64,000 nucleotides of DNA, taken from the NCBI RefSeq assembly GCF_000719555.1, contig NZ_JOGX01000003.1:167784-231783 (forward strand). Direction: 5' to 3'. Origin of the DNA: Streptomyces sp. NRRL F-5727. Lineage in GTDB: Bacteria; Actinomycetota; Actinomycetes; Streptomycetales; Streptomycetaceae. Every line of letters begins with the position of its first letter. Position 1 is the stretch's first letter. The notes under the pieces were generated by a model. That model saw nothing but the letters and a program-made list of their open reading frames with translations. It made no database searches and had not been told where the DNA came from. A program made the translations under genes and the position numbers. Positions 18,270 through 26,868 of the stretch are shown in pieces.

Positions 18270-18385
18270 GCCGTTTCCGGCCGCCCCCGCGGTCCGGCTT
18301 CCGCCGTTTCCGGTATCGCCCCCGCGGCCCGGGCTTCCGCCGTTTCGGGTCGCCCCCGCGGTCCCCCTTCCGTCGTTTCCGGCCG
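18263..18385. repeat. Four tandem copies of a 33-35-bp GC-rich unit
   Basis: The core GGCTTCCGCCGTTTCCGG recurs at 18263, 18296, 18331 (two changes) and about 18364 (degenerate), each followed by CGCCCCCGCGG-type sequence. The first copy contains the right arm of the tRNA terminator, suggesting the array arose by duplication of that arm. Confidence 0.7.
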
Positions 18386-18547
18386 CGGTCCCCTGATCTT
18401 CTCCCCGCGCGCGTGACGCAGTGTGACCCCGGTCTCTTTCCACCCCTCCAGCCCCCTTTCCACCCCCGGAACCCCCGGGTCCACCCCGCCGCCCGCCGCA
18501 CCCTCCAGGCGCGTTTTCGCAGGTCAGAGGGGGTGGGCTAATCGGAT

Positions 18548-18576
18548 TTCACAGGACGGCGGCAGTCATGTAATGT
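18548..18576 (+). promoter_or_regulatory. Promoter of tRNA-Arg(ACG)
   Basis: TTCACA at 18548-18553 and TAATGT at 18571-18576, spaced by 17 bp, resemble the sigma-HrdB consensus and lie 64 nt before the tRNA. The 18386-18547 stretch upstream holds no recognised gene. Confidence 0.55.
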
Positions 18577-18640
18577 TCTTCCTGTCGCCGGGACAGCGGG
18601 CCGAAAGGGCCGGGAAACGGAGACGAGAACAAAAGAACAA

Positions 18641-18713
18641 GCACTCGTAGCTTAACGGATAGAGCATCTGACTACGGATCAGAAGGTTGCAGGTTCGAAT
18701 CCTGCCGAGTGCA
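18641..18713 (+). tRNA. tRNA-Arg (anticodon ACG)
   Basis: 73 nt. Acceptor GCACTCG/CGAGTGC, anticodon arm TCTGA-CTACGGA-TCAGA with ACG (A34 expected to be edited to inosine by TadA, whose gene is at 39044-39520), T arm GCAGG-TTCGAAT-CCTGC, discriminator A. Terminator follows. Confidence 0.97.
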
Positions 18714-18721
18714 CACAGACG

Positions 18722-18749
18722 AGAGGCCCGGACGAGAGTCCGGGCCTCT
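18722..18749 (+). terminator. Terminator of tRNA-Arg
   Basis: 12-bp perfect stem AGAGGCCCGGAC with a GAGA loop. Confidence 0.8.
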
Positions 18750-18788
18750 TGCGTTGTCCGGGGTCGTTTTTTCTGGAGGGGTGGGCGC

Positions 18789-19499
18789 GTGAGGCGTTAC
18801 GGGAGTGCGGGGCTGCTGGCAGTGGTCGGGGCGGTGCTGGTGGGGTGCGGGGGAGCCGGCGGTGCGTCGACCTCGGTCTCGGCGTCGGCTTCTGGGTCGG
18901 CCTCGGCTGTGGCTTCGGGGTCGGCTTCTGGGTCGGCCTCGGCCTCGGCCTCTGCCTCTGCCTCTGCCTCGGCTTCGGCTTCGGCCTCTGGGGTGGCCCC
19001 GCTGGGGGACTCGGAGCTGCAGGGGCGGTGGTGGAGCTGGGCCGCCTCCGAGCCGGAGGGGACCAATCCGGTGAGTGACGAGGACGGGCGGGACTGCGCG
19101 CGGCGGCAGCCGGGGGACGTGTGGTTCCTGGCCGGGACGTTCGGGACCGAGGCGAAGCGGAGGTGCACGGTGCCGGCCGGGGTGCCCCTCGCGTTTCCGC
19201 TGGTCAACTCGTACGCCGTGGACAAGTCCGGCTGCGCGGGGTTCATGGTCGACGCCGCCGGCTCCGCCACGCTCGACGGGAAGGAGCTCGCCGCCCGGCG
19301 GATCGACGCGGCGCCGATCGTGGTGACGGGGCTGGAGGGCAACGCCGTGACCGGGGAGGCGGGCAGCGTCCTCGCGCAAGGCTGCGGGATCTGGGTGCAG
19401 GTTCCCGCGCCGGCGGAGGGCCGGCACGTACTGGAGATCAACGGGCGCAGCGGGGAGTTCGGCGTCGGGGTCGTGTACGAGCTGACGGTCGCCGGGTGA
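18789..19499 (+). CDS. Lipoprotein with Ser/Ala-repeat linker
   Basis: 236 aa. A lipoprotein signal ends in the lipobox LVGC (Cys at about 20), followed by about 55 residues made of Ser-Ala and Ser-Gly repeats (SASASGSASA type), a flexible spacer that would hold the C-terminal domain away from the membrane. The folded part (about 75-236) has four Cys and segments such as RWWSWAASEPEGTNPVSDEDG and GKELAARRIDAAPIVVTGLEG. I recognise no named family. GTG at 18789 has GGAGGG 8 nt upstream. Alone, between tRNA-Arg and the PH-domain gene. Confidence 0.75.
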   Translation: MRRYGSAGLLAVVGAVLVGCGGAGGASTSVSASASGSASAVASGSASGSASASASASASASASASASGVAPLGDSELQGRWWSWAASEPEGTNPVSDEDGRDCARRQPGDVWFLAGTFGTEAKRRCTVPAGVPLAFPLVNSYAVDKSGCAGFMVDAAGSATLDGKELAARRIDAAPIVVTGLEGNAVTGEAGSVLAQGCGIWVQVPAPAEGRHVLEINGRSGEFGVGVVYELTVAG

Positions 19500-19579
19500 T
19501 CGGGCGTTGCCAGGAGCGGGCGGCGTGCGGTTAGGTTCGCATGATCGTATTTTTTGACTGAAAAGTGGGGGTGGGGGCC

Positions 19580-19945
19580 ATGGCGCTCTTCGGGAACGCG
19601 CACGCCATCGATCCGGCGCAGGCGCAGCAGGACTACGCGCGGCTGCTCGGCCAGGGGGAGCAGGTGCACGCCGCGTACCTGCTGATCCGCGACGTCATCT
19701 TCTTCACCGACCGGCGGCTCGTGCTCGTCGACAAGCAGGGCATCACCGGCAAGAAGGTCGAGTACCACTCGATCCCGTACCGGAGCATCACGCACTTCGC
19801 CGTCGAGACGGCCGGCACCTTCGACCTCGACGCCGAGCTGAAGATCTGGATCTCGGGCCAGGCGCTGCCGGTCACCAAGACCTTCACCAAGGGTGTGGAC
19901 ATCTACGAGGTGCAGGCGATCCTCACGCAGTTCGTCGCCCGCTGA
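19580..19945 (+). CDS. Bacterial PH domain protein
   Basis: 121 aa made of one pleckstrin-homology-like domain of the bacterial type (bPH_1): a helix, then LLGQGEQVHAAYLLIRDVIF, RRLVLVDKQGITGKKVEYHS and IPYRSITHFAVETAGTFDLDAEL, and a C-terminal helix. Function of this group is not established; PH folds usually bind lipids or proteins. Cytoplasmic, no membrane segment. ATG at 19580 behind a G-rich run; terminator follows at 19980. Confidence 0.85.
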   Translation: MALFGNAHAIDPAQAQQDYARLLGQGEQVHAAYLLIRDVIFFTDRRLVLVDKQGITGKKVEYHSIPYRSITHFAVETAGTFDLDAELKIWISGQALPVTKTFTKGVDIYEVQAILTQFVAR

Positions 19946-19979
19946 CGGACCGTCCGGTCGCGGACGCGGAGATTACTAC

Positions 19980-20007
19980 GAAGGCCCCGGGTTTGCCCGG
20001 GGCCTTC
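19980..20007 (+). terminator. Hairpin terminator after the PH-domain gene
   Basis: 12-bp perfect stem GAAGGCCCCGGG with a TTTG loop, followed by CCCCTTTT. Confidence 0.8.
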
Positions 20008-20086
20008 CCCTTTTGGGTGAACCCATCTGATTTGCATGTCAGTTGAATATGCCTTCGGCCTAACGTGCGGGTGGAGGTGATGATCG

Positions 20087-20917
20087 TTGGACGCGATCGA
20101 CATCGATGACTTCGTTCGGGCCGCCGCCGGGGGCCGGCTGAGGCGGCTCACCGCGATCGACGGGGCGCACTGGTTCCCCGTCGTGGACGTGGCCCGGCGG
20201 CTCGGGTACGCGGGGCCGCGCGAGGCGCTGCGGAGCGTGGCGCTGCCCGCCTGGTGCCTGGCACCCGCGCGGGAACTGGCGCCCAGCCCGGACATACTCG
20301 CGCGCAGCGGCATCCGCGGCACCGCGCGGATGGTCAGCCTCGCCGGTCTCGTGCAGCTCGTCACCGCCTGCCGCGCGCCCGAGGCCCAGCCGTTCCGGGC
20401 CTGGGTGGGCGAGCTGGTGGCCGAGGTGCAGCGGCACGGCGGCTACGGACTCGAACCGGCCCCGGCGCACGGCGGGTTCGTGCTGCCGCCCGAGCTCGTC
20501 GACGTCCTCGTCCGGCTGGAGGGCCGGTTCGACGAGACCGCCGCGGGCCTCACCGGGCACGCCGGGTACGCGGAGCTGCTGCGGGAGACCCGGCTCAGCC
20601 TCTCAAGGGTCGCCGACTCCCTTGAGCGCACCTTCGCCGTCCCCCGGCAGCGCGGCACCGAGGACCGGCCCCGGCTCAGCGCGCAGGAGCTCGTCGAGTC
20701 CTGGGAGATCAGCGGCGACATGCGGGCCGTCGCCAGCTTCCTCGCCCCCGCCCTCGTCCGCGGCGGCGTCCGCTGCCGGCCCCAGGACGTCACCCGGCGC
20801 ACCGGGCTCTCCGGCGAGCGCGTCCGCGACTGCGTCCGGCTGCTCATCGAGCGGGGCTGCATGCGCGAGGTCGGCGACCCCGGCCCGGACGGGACCCGGA
20901 TCTACGTGCTGCCCTGA
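20087..20917 (+). CDS. Bro-N (phage antirepressor-like) domain protein
   Basis: 276 aa. Residues about 18-120 resemble a Bro-N domain: LTAIDGAHWFPVVDVARRLGYAGPREALRS, then SLAGLVQLVTACRAPEAQPF and RAWVGELVAEVQRHGGYGL, the order found in phage antirepressors. The C-terminal part has AQELVESWEISGDMRAVASF and a winged-helix-like QDVTRRTGLSGERVRDCVRL segment, so it may be a DNA-binding regulator. TTG start at 20087 chosen for the strong GGAGGTGA 6 nt upstream. There are no other phage genes nearby, and a 27-nt gap leads to the DUF2797 gene. Confidence 0.75.
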   Translation: MDAIDIDDFVRAAAGGRLRRLTAIDGAHWFPVVDVARRLGYAGPREALRSVALPAWCLAPARELAPSPDILARSGIRGTARMVSLAGLVQLVTACRAPEAQPFRAWVGELVAEVQRHGGYGLEPAPAHGGFVLPPELVDVLVRLEGRFDETAAGLTGHAGYAELLRETRLSLSRVADSLERTFAVPRQRGTEDRPRLSAQELVESWEISGDMRAVASFLAPALVRGGVRCRPQDVTRRTGLSGERVRDCVRLLIERGCMREVGDPGPDGTRIYVLP

Positions 20918-20944
20918 GGAGGAGGATGGGGGGAGGACAGAGAC

Positions 20945-21823
20945 ATGGGAGGCGGTCCGGCCGTGTGGCGGAGTGGTGGCGTCGGGTGGAGCGGGGGCTC
21001 GGCCGGACTGCGCTGGTGGGGCGGGCGGGTCAGCCCGGTCGGGTACGGGCGGCCGCTCGCCTTCCGGGCCGTCGGGGGCCGGGCCTGCGCCGGGGCGCGG
21101 GGGAACGCCTGCCCCGTCGGCGCCGCGGTGCCGGGGCGGTCGACCGGCGGGCTCTGCCCCGACTGCGCGCGCCTCGACCGGGCCCACTCCGTCGCCGCCG
21201 ACACCTTCGCCGACGACCCCCGGCCCTACCGGGTCTACCTCGCCTGGTTCGGGACCGGCACGGTCAAGGTCGGCATCACCGGCGAGCACCGGGGGGACAC
21301 CCGGTTGCGCGAGCAGGGCGCCGTCGCCTTCTGCTGGCTCGGGCGCGGCCCGCTGATGGCCGCCCGGCGGACCGAGGAGGTGCTGCGGCAGGCCCTCGGC
21401 GTGCCCGACCGGGTGTCGTACGAGCGGAAGCGGGCGCTGCGGGTCGGGCTGCCGGACGCCGGGGCGCGGGCCGCGGAGATCGAGGAGCTGTACGGGCGGG
21501 CTCTCGGCGTCGGCGGCTGGGGCGACACCCTGGAGGCGCTGCCCTTCACCGCGTACGACCACGGGGAGCTCTTCGGCCTGGGGGCGCTGCCGCCGCTCGA
21601 CGGGACCGTCACCGAGCTCGTCGAGGGCGGGGTCGTCACCGGGCGGGTGCTCGCCGCCGCCGGCCCCGATCTGCACCTGCGCGACCCCGGCGGACGCCAC
21701 CTCGTGCTCGACGGGCGGCTGCTCGGCGGCTGGGGGCTGGAGCGGTGCGGGGAGACGGACGACGCCTGGAGCGTGCCCGTGGACGTCGTCGCCGCCAGGA
21801 GTGAGCAGGGCGGGCTGTTCTGA
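20945..21823 (+). CDS. DUF2797 domain protein, possible GIY-YIG-like fold
   Basis: 292 aa. N-terminal Cys/Gly-rich segment with CAGARGNACP and a Cys-x2-Cys (CPDCARL), which could bind zinc, then YRVYLAWFGTGTVKVGIT and TRLREQGAVAFCWLGRGPLM, resembling the YxxY...KVGIT strand pair of GIY-YIG and T5orf172-type domains; this link is an inference. Function of DUF2797 is unknown. ATG at 20945 has GGGAGG 8 nt upstream. Follows the Bro-N gene closely and may share its transcript. Confidence 0.75.
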   Translation: MGGGPAVWRSGGVGWSGGSAGLRWWGGRVSPVGYGRPLAFRAVGGRACAGARGNACPVGAAVPGRSTGGLCPDCARLDRAHSVAADTFADDPRPYRVYLAWFGTGTVKVGITGEHRGDTRLREQGAVAFCWLGRGPLMAARRTEEVLRQALGVPDRVSYERKRALRVGLPDAGARAAEIEELYGRALGVGGWGDTLEALPFTAYDHGELFGLGALPPLDGTVTELVEGGVVTGRVLAAAGPDLHLRDPGGRHLVLDGRLLGGWGLERCGETDDAWSVPVDVVAARSEQGGLF

Positions 21824-21917
21824 CCGCGAAGTCCCGGGCGCCTCTGATCGTAAAGTCTTGGATCCCTTTGAGCGGCGGCCGTGGACAGCGTCCGGTCCGC
21901 CCCGCGAGGGTGCTCCC

Positions 21918-22253
21918 ATGACGCAGAAACCGATCTCCGGTCTCGAACCGCCCTACTACACCGCCGTCTTCACCTCCCTGCGGCCCGACGCCCCCGAGGG
22001 GTACGCCGAGACCGCCGCCGAGCTGCGCCGGCGGGTCGCCGACGTCCCCGGCTTCCTCGGCTACGAGTCCGCCCGCACCCCCGGCGGCCTCGGCATCACC
22101 GTGGCCTACTTCCGTGACCTGGAGGCCCTCGACGCCTGGCGTCTCGACACCGAGCACCTGGCGGCGAAGAGGCACGGGCGCGAGCACTGGTACGAGGCGT
22201 ACAGCTGCCACATCGGCAAGGTCGAGCGGAGCTACGGCTTTGAGCGAGAGTGA
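21918..22253 (+). CDS. Antibiotic biosynthesis monooxygenase (ABM)-like protein
   Basis: 111 aa ferredoxin-like ABM fold of the YqjZ type: YYTAVFTSLRPDAPEGYAET, DVPGFLGYESARTPGGLGIT, AYFRDLEALDAWRLDTEHLA. These small dimeric proteins oxidise or bind aromatic compounds, some without cofactors; the substrate is unknown. ATG with GAGGG about 7 nt upstream. Its end overlaps the TTG start of the amidohydrolase gene, implying coupled translation and a common pathway. Confidence 0.8.
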   Translation: MTQKPISGLEPPYYTAVFTSLRPDAPEGYAETAAELRRRVADVPGFLGYESARTPGGLGITVAYFRDLEALDAWRLDTEHLAAKRHGREHWYEAYSCHIGKVERSYGFERE

Positions 22254-23118
22254 CGTCGTCAGGGAGATGACCGCGCGGCTCGGGCTGCCCGGGCTCGTCG
22301 ACGTGCACACCCACTTCATGCCGAAGAACGTCCTCGACAAGGTCTGGGCGTACTTCGACGCCGTCGGACCGCTCACCGGGCAGCCCTGGCCCATCACCTA
22401 CCGCGAGGAGGAGGACCGGCGGGTCGAGCTGTTGCGCGGCTTCGGCGTGCTGGCCTTCACCTCGATGCTCTACCCGCACAGGCCCGGGATGGGCGCCTGG
22501 CTCAACGCCTGGGCCGCGGAGTTCGCCGCGCGGACGCCCGGCTGCCTGCACACGGCGACCTTCTTCCCCGAGCCCGGGGCCGCCGGGTACGTGCGGCGGG
22601 CCCTCGACGACGGGGCCCGGGTCTTCAAGGTGCACGTCCAGGTCGGCGGCTTCGACCCGAACGATCCGCAGCTCGACGAGGTGTGGGGGCTGCTCGCCGA
22701 GAGCGGCACGCCGGTCGTCGTCCACTGCGGTTCCGGGCCCGCGCCCGGCGCCTACACCGGACCGGGCCATGCCGGGAAGCTGCTCGCCCGGCATCCGCGG
22801 CTGCGGATGATCGTCGCGCACATGGGGATGCCGGAGTACGAGGACTTCCTCGGTCTCGCGGAGCGGTACGAGGGCGTGCACCTGGACACCACCATGGCCT
22901 TCACCGACTTCAGCGAGCGGCTCGCGCCCTTCCCGCGCGACGCGCTCAAGCGGCTGGCCGACCTCCAGGACCGGGTGCTCCTCGGCTCCGACTTCCCCAA
23001 CATCCCCTACCCGTACGTCCACCAGCTCCACGCCCTCGAACGGCTCGGGCTCGGCGACGACTGGCTCCGGGCGGTCCTGCACGACAACGGGGCCGCGATG
23101 TTTCACGTGAAACCCTGA
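22240..23118 (+). CDS. Amidohydrolase-2 family protein (ACMSD-like decarboxylase/hydrolase)
   Basis: 292 aa TIM-barrel. Metal ligands are in place: VDVHTHFM (His-x-His), VVVHCG, IVAHMGMP and GSDFPN (Asp). The family includes ACMSD and gamma-resorcylate decarboxylase, acting on aromatic acids, and lactone hydrolases. The TTG at 22240 lies within the upstream gene with GGAG 8 nt before it; ATG at 22267 is an alternative but has its ribosome site too close. Paired with the ABM-like protein it suggests a small aromatic-compound module (inference). Confidence 0.85.
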   Translation: MSESDVVREMTARLGLPGLVDVHTHFMPKNVLDKVWAYFDAVGPLTGQPWPITYREEEDRRVELLRGFGVLAFTSMLYPHRPGMGAWLNAWAAEFAARTPGCLHTATFFPEPGAAGYVRRALDDGARVFKVHVQVGGFDPNDPQLDEVWGLLAESGTPVVVHCGSGPAPGAYTGPGHAGKLLARHPRLRMIVAHMGMPEYEDFLGLAERYEGVHLDTTMAFTDFSERLAPFPRDALKRLADLQDRVLLGSDFPNIPYPYVHQLHALERLGLGDDWLRAVLHDNGAAMFHVKP

Positions 23119-23212
23119 CGGACCGAGCCCTGACCGGACCGGCTCCCCGTTTCTCAGGGAATTCACAGGAAAGCGCAAGGGGGATCTCAGCGGCGGCGGC
23201 GAGCGTGGGGCC

Positions 23213-23968
23213 ATGACCGTCACCACTCGCAGCACGTCAGCCCGCCGCGGCACCCGCGCCGATCTGCTCCGTGCCGACGGCAGCGCCGTCCGCGTCCTCG
23301 TCGTCGACGACGAGGCGTCCCTCTCCGAACTGCTCTCCATGGCCCTGCGCTACGAGGGCTGGCAGGTCCGCAGCGCCGCCGACGGGGCCGGTGCCCTGCG
23401 GGCCGTGCGGGAGTTCCGGCCCGACGTCGTCATCCTGGACATCATGCTCCCGGACGTCGACGGGCTCAGCCTGCTCGGCTCGATCCGGCGCGAGCTGCCC
23501 GAGGTGCCGGTCCTCTTCCTCACGGCGAAGGACGCCGTCGAGGACCGGATCGCCGGGCTCACGGCCGGCGGTGACGACTACGTCACCAAGCCGTTCAGCC
23601 TGGAGGAGGTCGTCGCCCGGCTGCGCGGCCTGATCCGGCGCTCCGGGGCCGCCCAGGCCCGCAGCGAGTCCCTGCTCACGGTCGGCGACCTCACCCTCGA
23701 CGAGGACAGCCACGAGGTCACCCGGGGCGGCGACTCCATCCACCTCACCGCGACCGAGTTCGAGCTGCTGCGGTACCTCATGCGCAACCCGCGCCGGGTG
23801 CTCAGCAAGGCGCAGATCCTCGACCGCGTGTGGTCGTACGACTTCGGCGGCCAGGCCAACGTCGTCGAGCTGTACATCTCCTACCTGCGGCGGAAGATCG
23901 ACGCCGGCCGCTCGCCGATGATCCACACCCGGCGGGGGGCCGGCTACCTCATCAAGCCGGGGGAGTAG
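23213..23968 (+). CDS. OmpR-family response regulator
   Basis: 251 aa. Receiver domain with the acidic pair VVDDE near 31-34, phospho-acceptor Asp76 in VVILDIMLPD, Thr in FLTAKD and Lys in VTKPFS; C-terminal winged helix (HLTATEFELLRYLMRNPRRV, VVELYISYLRRKID, TRRGAGYLI). Cytoplasmic DNA-binding activator or repressor. The cognate kinase follows after 6 nt. GTGGGG precedes the ATG. Likely controls the two downstream glycosyltransferase genes in the same transcriptional direction. Confidence 0.93.
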   Translation: MTVTTRSTSARRGTRADLLRADGSAVRVLVVDDEASLSELLSMALRYEGWQVRSAADGAGALRAVREFRPDVVILDIMLPDVDGLSLLGSIRRELPEVPVLFLTAKDAVEDRIAGLTAGGDDYVTKPFSLEEVVARLRGLIRRSGAAQARSESLLTVGDLTLDEDSHEVTRGGDSIHLTATEFELLRYLMRNPRRVLSKAQILDRVWSYDFGGQANVVELYISYLRRKIDAGRSPMIHTRRGAGYLIKPGE

Positions 23969-23974
23969 CCCCGC

Positions 23975-25558
23975 ATGCGTCTCCGTTCCCGGCGGCCCTG
24001 GTCGCTGCGGACGCGGCTCGTGGTCTCCGCCGTCGCGCTGATCGCCGTCGTCGCGGCCGTCATCGGCACGGTCACCACCATCGCGTACCGCTCCTACCTG
24101 TACGACCGGGCCGACGAGCAGCTGACCGCGCTCGGCCAGCGGGCGGCCGGGCCGCCGGGTCCGCCGCCGGGCGGCCGGGTCCGGGAGCGCCCGCCGCTCG
24201 CCGTCCTCGGCGACCCGGGCTCCCCGATCGGCGCGCTGGTCGCCGTCGTCGAGGGCGGTGAGATCACCGAGGCGGGCCGCTCGACGGAGACGGAGACGGA
24301 TACTCAGACGGATACGCGGACGGAGACCGAGACCCCGACGGCCGGTGACGACACCGGCGAGCCGTTCCCGGTCGAGAAGCTGGACGCGGCGCAGGTGCGC
24401 GCGCTCTCCGCCGTGCCCCGCGACGGTCGGGCGCACACCGTGGAACTGCCCGGCGGACTCGGCTCGTACCGGGTCGTCCACACCGAGGGCCATCGCCACG
24501 CCGTCCTGACCGGCATCCCGCTCGACGAGGTCGAGAGCGCCCTCTCCACCCTCGTCCTGGTCGAGCTCAGCCTCACCGGCGCCTCCCTCGTCGCCGCCTC
24601 CCTCGCCGGGACGGCGCTGGTACGGATCGCACTGCGGCCGCTGCGCCGGGTCGCCGCCACCGCCGCCCAGGTCGCCCGGCTGCCGCTGCACAGCGGCGAG
24701 GTGGCGCTCCACCAGCGGGTTCCGGAGGCCGAGGCCGATCCACGGACCGAGGTCGGGCAGGTCGGCGCCGCGCTCAACCGGATGCTCGACCACGTCCACG
24801 CGGCCCTCGACGCCCGCCAGCAGAGCGAGACCCGGGTCCGGCAGTTCGTCGCCGACGCCAGCCACGAACTGCGCACCCCGCTCGCCTCCATCCGCGGCTA
24901 CGCCGAACTCACCCGGCGCGGACGCGAGGAGTGCGGGCCCGACACCCGGCACGCGCTCGGCCGGATCGAGTCCGAGGCCACCCGGATGACGGGCCTGGTC
25001 GAGGACCTGCTGCTGCTCGCCCGGCTCGACGCCGGACGCCCCCTCTCGGACGAGACCACCGACCTCGTCCCCCTCGTCGTGGACGCCCTCGGGGACGCCC
25101 GCGCCGCCGGACCCGACCACCACTGGCGCCTCGAACTGCCCGGGGACGGCGGGCCGGCGGCGGTCCGCGGCGACGCCGCACGGCTCCAGCAGGTGCTCCT
25201 CAACCTGCTCGCCAACGCCCGCGCCCACACCCCGCCCGGGACCACCGTCACGGCCCTTGTCCGGGGCGCGGGCGCGGCCGTCGTCGTCGAGGTCCAGGAC
25301 GACGGGCCCGGCATCCCGCCGCAGCTGCTGCCCGCCGTCTTCGAACGGTTCGCCCGCGGCGACGCCTCCCGCTCCCGGCACGCCGGGTCCACCGGGCTCG
25401 GCCTCGCCATCGTGCGGGCCGTCGTCACCGCCCACGGCGGCGAGGTGGCCGTCGACTCCGTCCCCGGACGGACCGTCTTCTCGGTCACGCTGCCGGCGGT
25501 CACGCTGCCGGCGGTCACGGACTCACAGGCCCGCCACAGGCTGATCACACAGGCGTGA
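23975..25558 (+). CDS. Sensor histidine kinase
   Basis: 527 aa. TM1 (LVVSAVALIAVVAAVIGTV), an extracytoplasmic loop of about 150 residues containing a Thr/Glu/Asp repeat tract (ETETDTQTDTRTETET, encoded at 24284-24339), TM2 with HAMP, DHp domain FVADASHELRTPLASIRGYA with the phospho-His, and a complete ATPase domain (LLNLLANARAH, DDGPGIPP, GSTGLGLAIV). The last residues repeat VTLPA twice through a 15-bp duplication. Pairs with the response regulator just upstream. The extracellular repeat is variable-looking and its signal is unknown. Confidence 0.93.
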   Translation: MRLRSRRPWSLRTRLVVSAVALIAVVAAVIGTVTTIAYRSYLYDRADEQLTALGQRAAGPPGPPPGGRVRERPPLAVLGDPGSPIGALVAVVEGGEITEAGRSTETETDTQTDTRTETETPTAGDDTGEPFPVEKLDAAQVRALSAVPRDGRAHTVELPGGLGSYRVVHTEGHRHAVLTGIPLDEVESALSTLVLVELSLTGASLVAASLAGTALVRIALRPLRRVAATAAQVARLPLHSGEVALHQRVPEAEADPRTEVGQVGAALNRMLDHVHAALDARQQSETRVRQFVADASHELRTPLASIRGYAELTRRGREECGPDTRHALGRIESEATRMTGLVEDLLLLARLDAGRPLSDETTDLVPLVVDALGDARAAGPDHHWRLELPGDGGPAAVRGDAARLQQVLLNLLANARAHTPPGTTVTALVRGAGAAVVVEVQDDGPGIPPQLLPAVFERFARGDASRSRHAGSTGLGLAIVRAVVTAHGGEVAVDSVPGRTVFSVTLPAVTLPAVTDSQARHRLITQA

Positions 25559-25584
25559 CAGCGGGCCCGGCGAGGGTCGTGGAC

Positions 25585-26868
25585 ATGCGAACCCACACCC
25601 TCGCGGGGCCCGCGACGCAGGCCCCCGGCACCCTTCCCGCCCGGGAGCACCTGCCGGTGAGCGAAGCGGGCCGGGCCGTTCTGGACGTGGTGATCCCCGT
25701 CTACAACGAGGAGAAGGACCTGGAGCCGTGCGTCCGCCGGCTCCACGCGCACCTGAAGCGCACCTTCCCGTACGGCTTCCGCGTCACCGTCGCCGACAAC
25801 GCCTCCACCGACGCCACCCCCGCCATCGCCGCCGCCCTCGCCGCCGAGGTGCCCGAGGTGCGGTCCGTACGGCTCGAACAGAAGGGCCGCGGCCGGGCCC
25901 TGAGGACCGTGTGGTCGGCCTCCGACGCACCGGTCCTCGCCTACATGGACGTGGACCTGTCCACCGACCTCAACGCGCTCCTCCCGCTCGTCGCGCCGCT
26001 CATCTCCGGCCACTCCGACCTCGCCATAGGCTCCCGGCTGGCCCGCTCCTCGCGGGTGGTGCGCGGGCCCAAGAGGGAGTTCGTCTCGCGGGCGTACAAC
26101 CTGATCCTGCGCGGCTCGCTCGCCGCCCGCTTCTCCGACGCCCAGTGCGGCTTCAAGGCGATCCGGCGCGATGTCGCCGAGCGGCTGCTGCCGATGGTCG
26201 AGGACACCGGCTGGTTCTTCGACACCGAGATGCTGGTGCTCGCCGAGCGGGCCGGGCTGCGGATCCACGAGGTGCCCGTCGACTGGGTCGACGACCCCGA
26301 CTCGACCGTGCACATCGTGCGGACCGCCACCGACGACCTGAAGGGCGTCTGGCGGGTGGGCCGGGCCCTCGCCACCGGTTCGCTGCCGCTGGACCGGCTC
26401 GCCCGGCCCTTCGGCGACGACCCGCGCGACCGCGACCTGACCGGCGTCCCCGGCGGACTCGCCCGCCAGCTGGTCGGCTTCTGCGTGGTCGGCGTGCTCT
26501 CCACGCTCTTCTACCTCGCGCTCTACTCGCTCTTCCGGCTCGGCGCCGGCGCCCAGCTCGCCAACGCCGCCGCCCTGCTCGTCTCCGCCGTCGCCAACAC
26601 GGCCGCCAACCGCCGGCTCACCTTCGGCGTCCGCGGCCGCGACCGGGCCGTCCGCCACCAGGCGCAGGGGCTCGTGGTCTTCGCCATCGGCCTCGCCCTC
26701 ACCAGCGGCTCGCTCGCCGCGCTCGGCGCGGCGACCGGCGACCCGGCGCACTCCACCGAACTCGCCGTGCTCGTCGTCGCCAACCTCGCCGCGACCGTGC
26801 TGCGCTTCCTGCTCTTCCGGCTCTGGGTCTTCCCGGACCGCCGACACCCCACGGGGGACCCCCGATGA
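25585..26868 (+). CDS. Family 2 glycosyltransferase fused to GtrA-like membrane domain
   Basis: 427 aa. Residues about 34-280 form a dolichol-phosphate-mannose-synthase-like GT2 domain (VVIPVYNEEKDLEPCVRRL, ADNASTDAT, YMDVDLSTDLNALL, GSRLARSSRV, FDTEMLVLAER). Residues about 300-415 are a GtrA domain with four predicted helices. Such fusions make and present polyprenyl-phosphate sugars at the membrane. The adjacent family 39-type transferase, starting within this gene's stop (ATGA), could use that donor. ATG start 26 nt after the kinase gene. Confidence 0.88.
   Translation: MRTHTLAGPATQAPGTLPAREHLPVSEAGRAVLDVVIPVYNEEKDLEPCVRRLHAHLKRTFPYGFRVTVADNASTDATPAIAAALAAEVPEVRSVRLEQKGRGRALRTVWSASDAPVLAYMDVDLSTDLNALLPLVAPLISGHSDLAIGSRLARSSRVVRGPKREFVSRAYNLILRGSLAARFSDAQCGFKAIRRDVAERLLPMVEDTGWFFDTEMLVLAERAGLRIHEVPVDWVDDPDSTVHIVRTATDDLKGVWRVGRALATGSLPLDRLARPFGDDPRDRDLTGVPGGLARQLVGFCVVGVLSTLFYLALYSLFRLGAGAQLANAAALLVSAVANTAANRRLTFGVRGRDRAVRHQAQGLVVFAIGLALTSGSLAALGAATGDPAHSTELAVLVVANLAATVLRFLLFRLWVFPDRRHPTGDPR

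Noticed and set aside
18263..18385. CRISPR array
   Set aside because: Direct tandem units of 33-35 bp without variable spacers, no cas genes.
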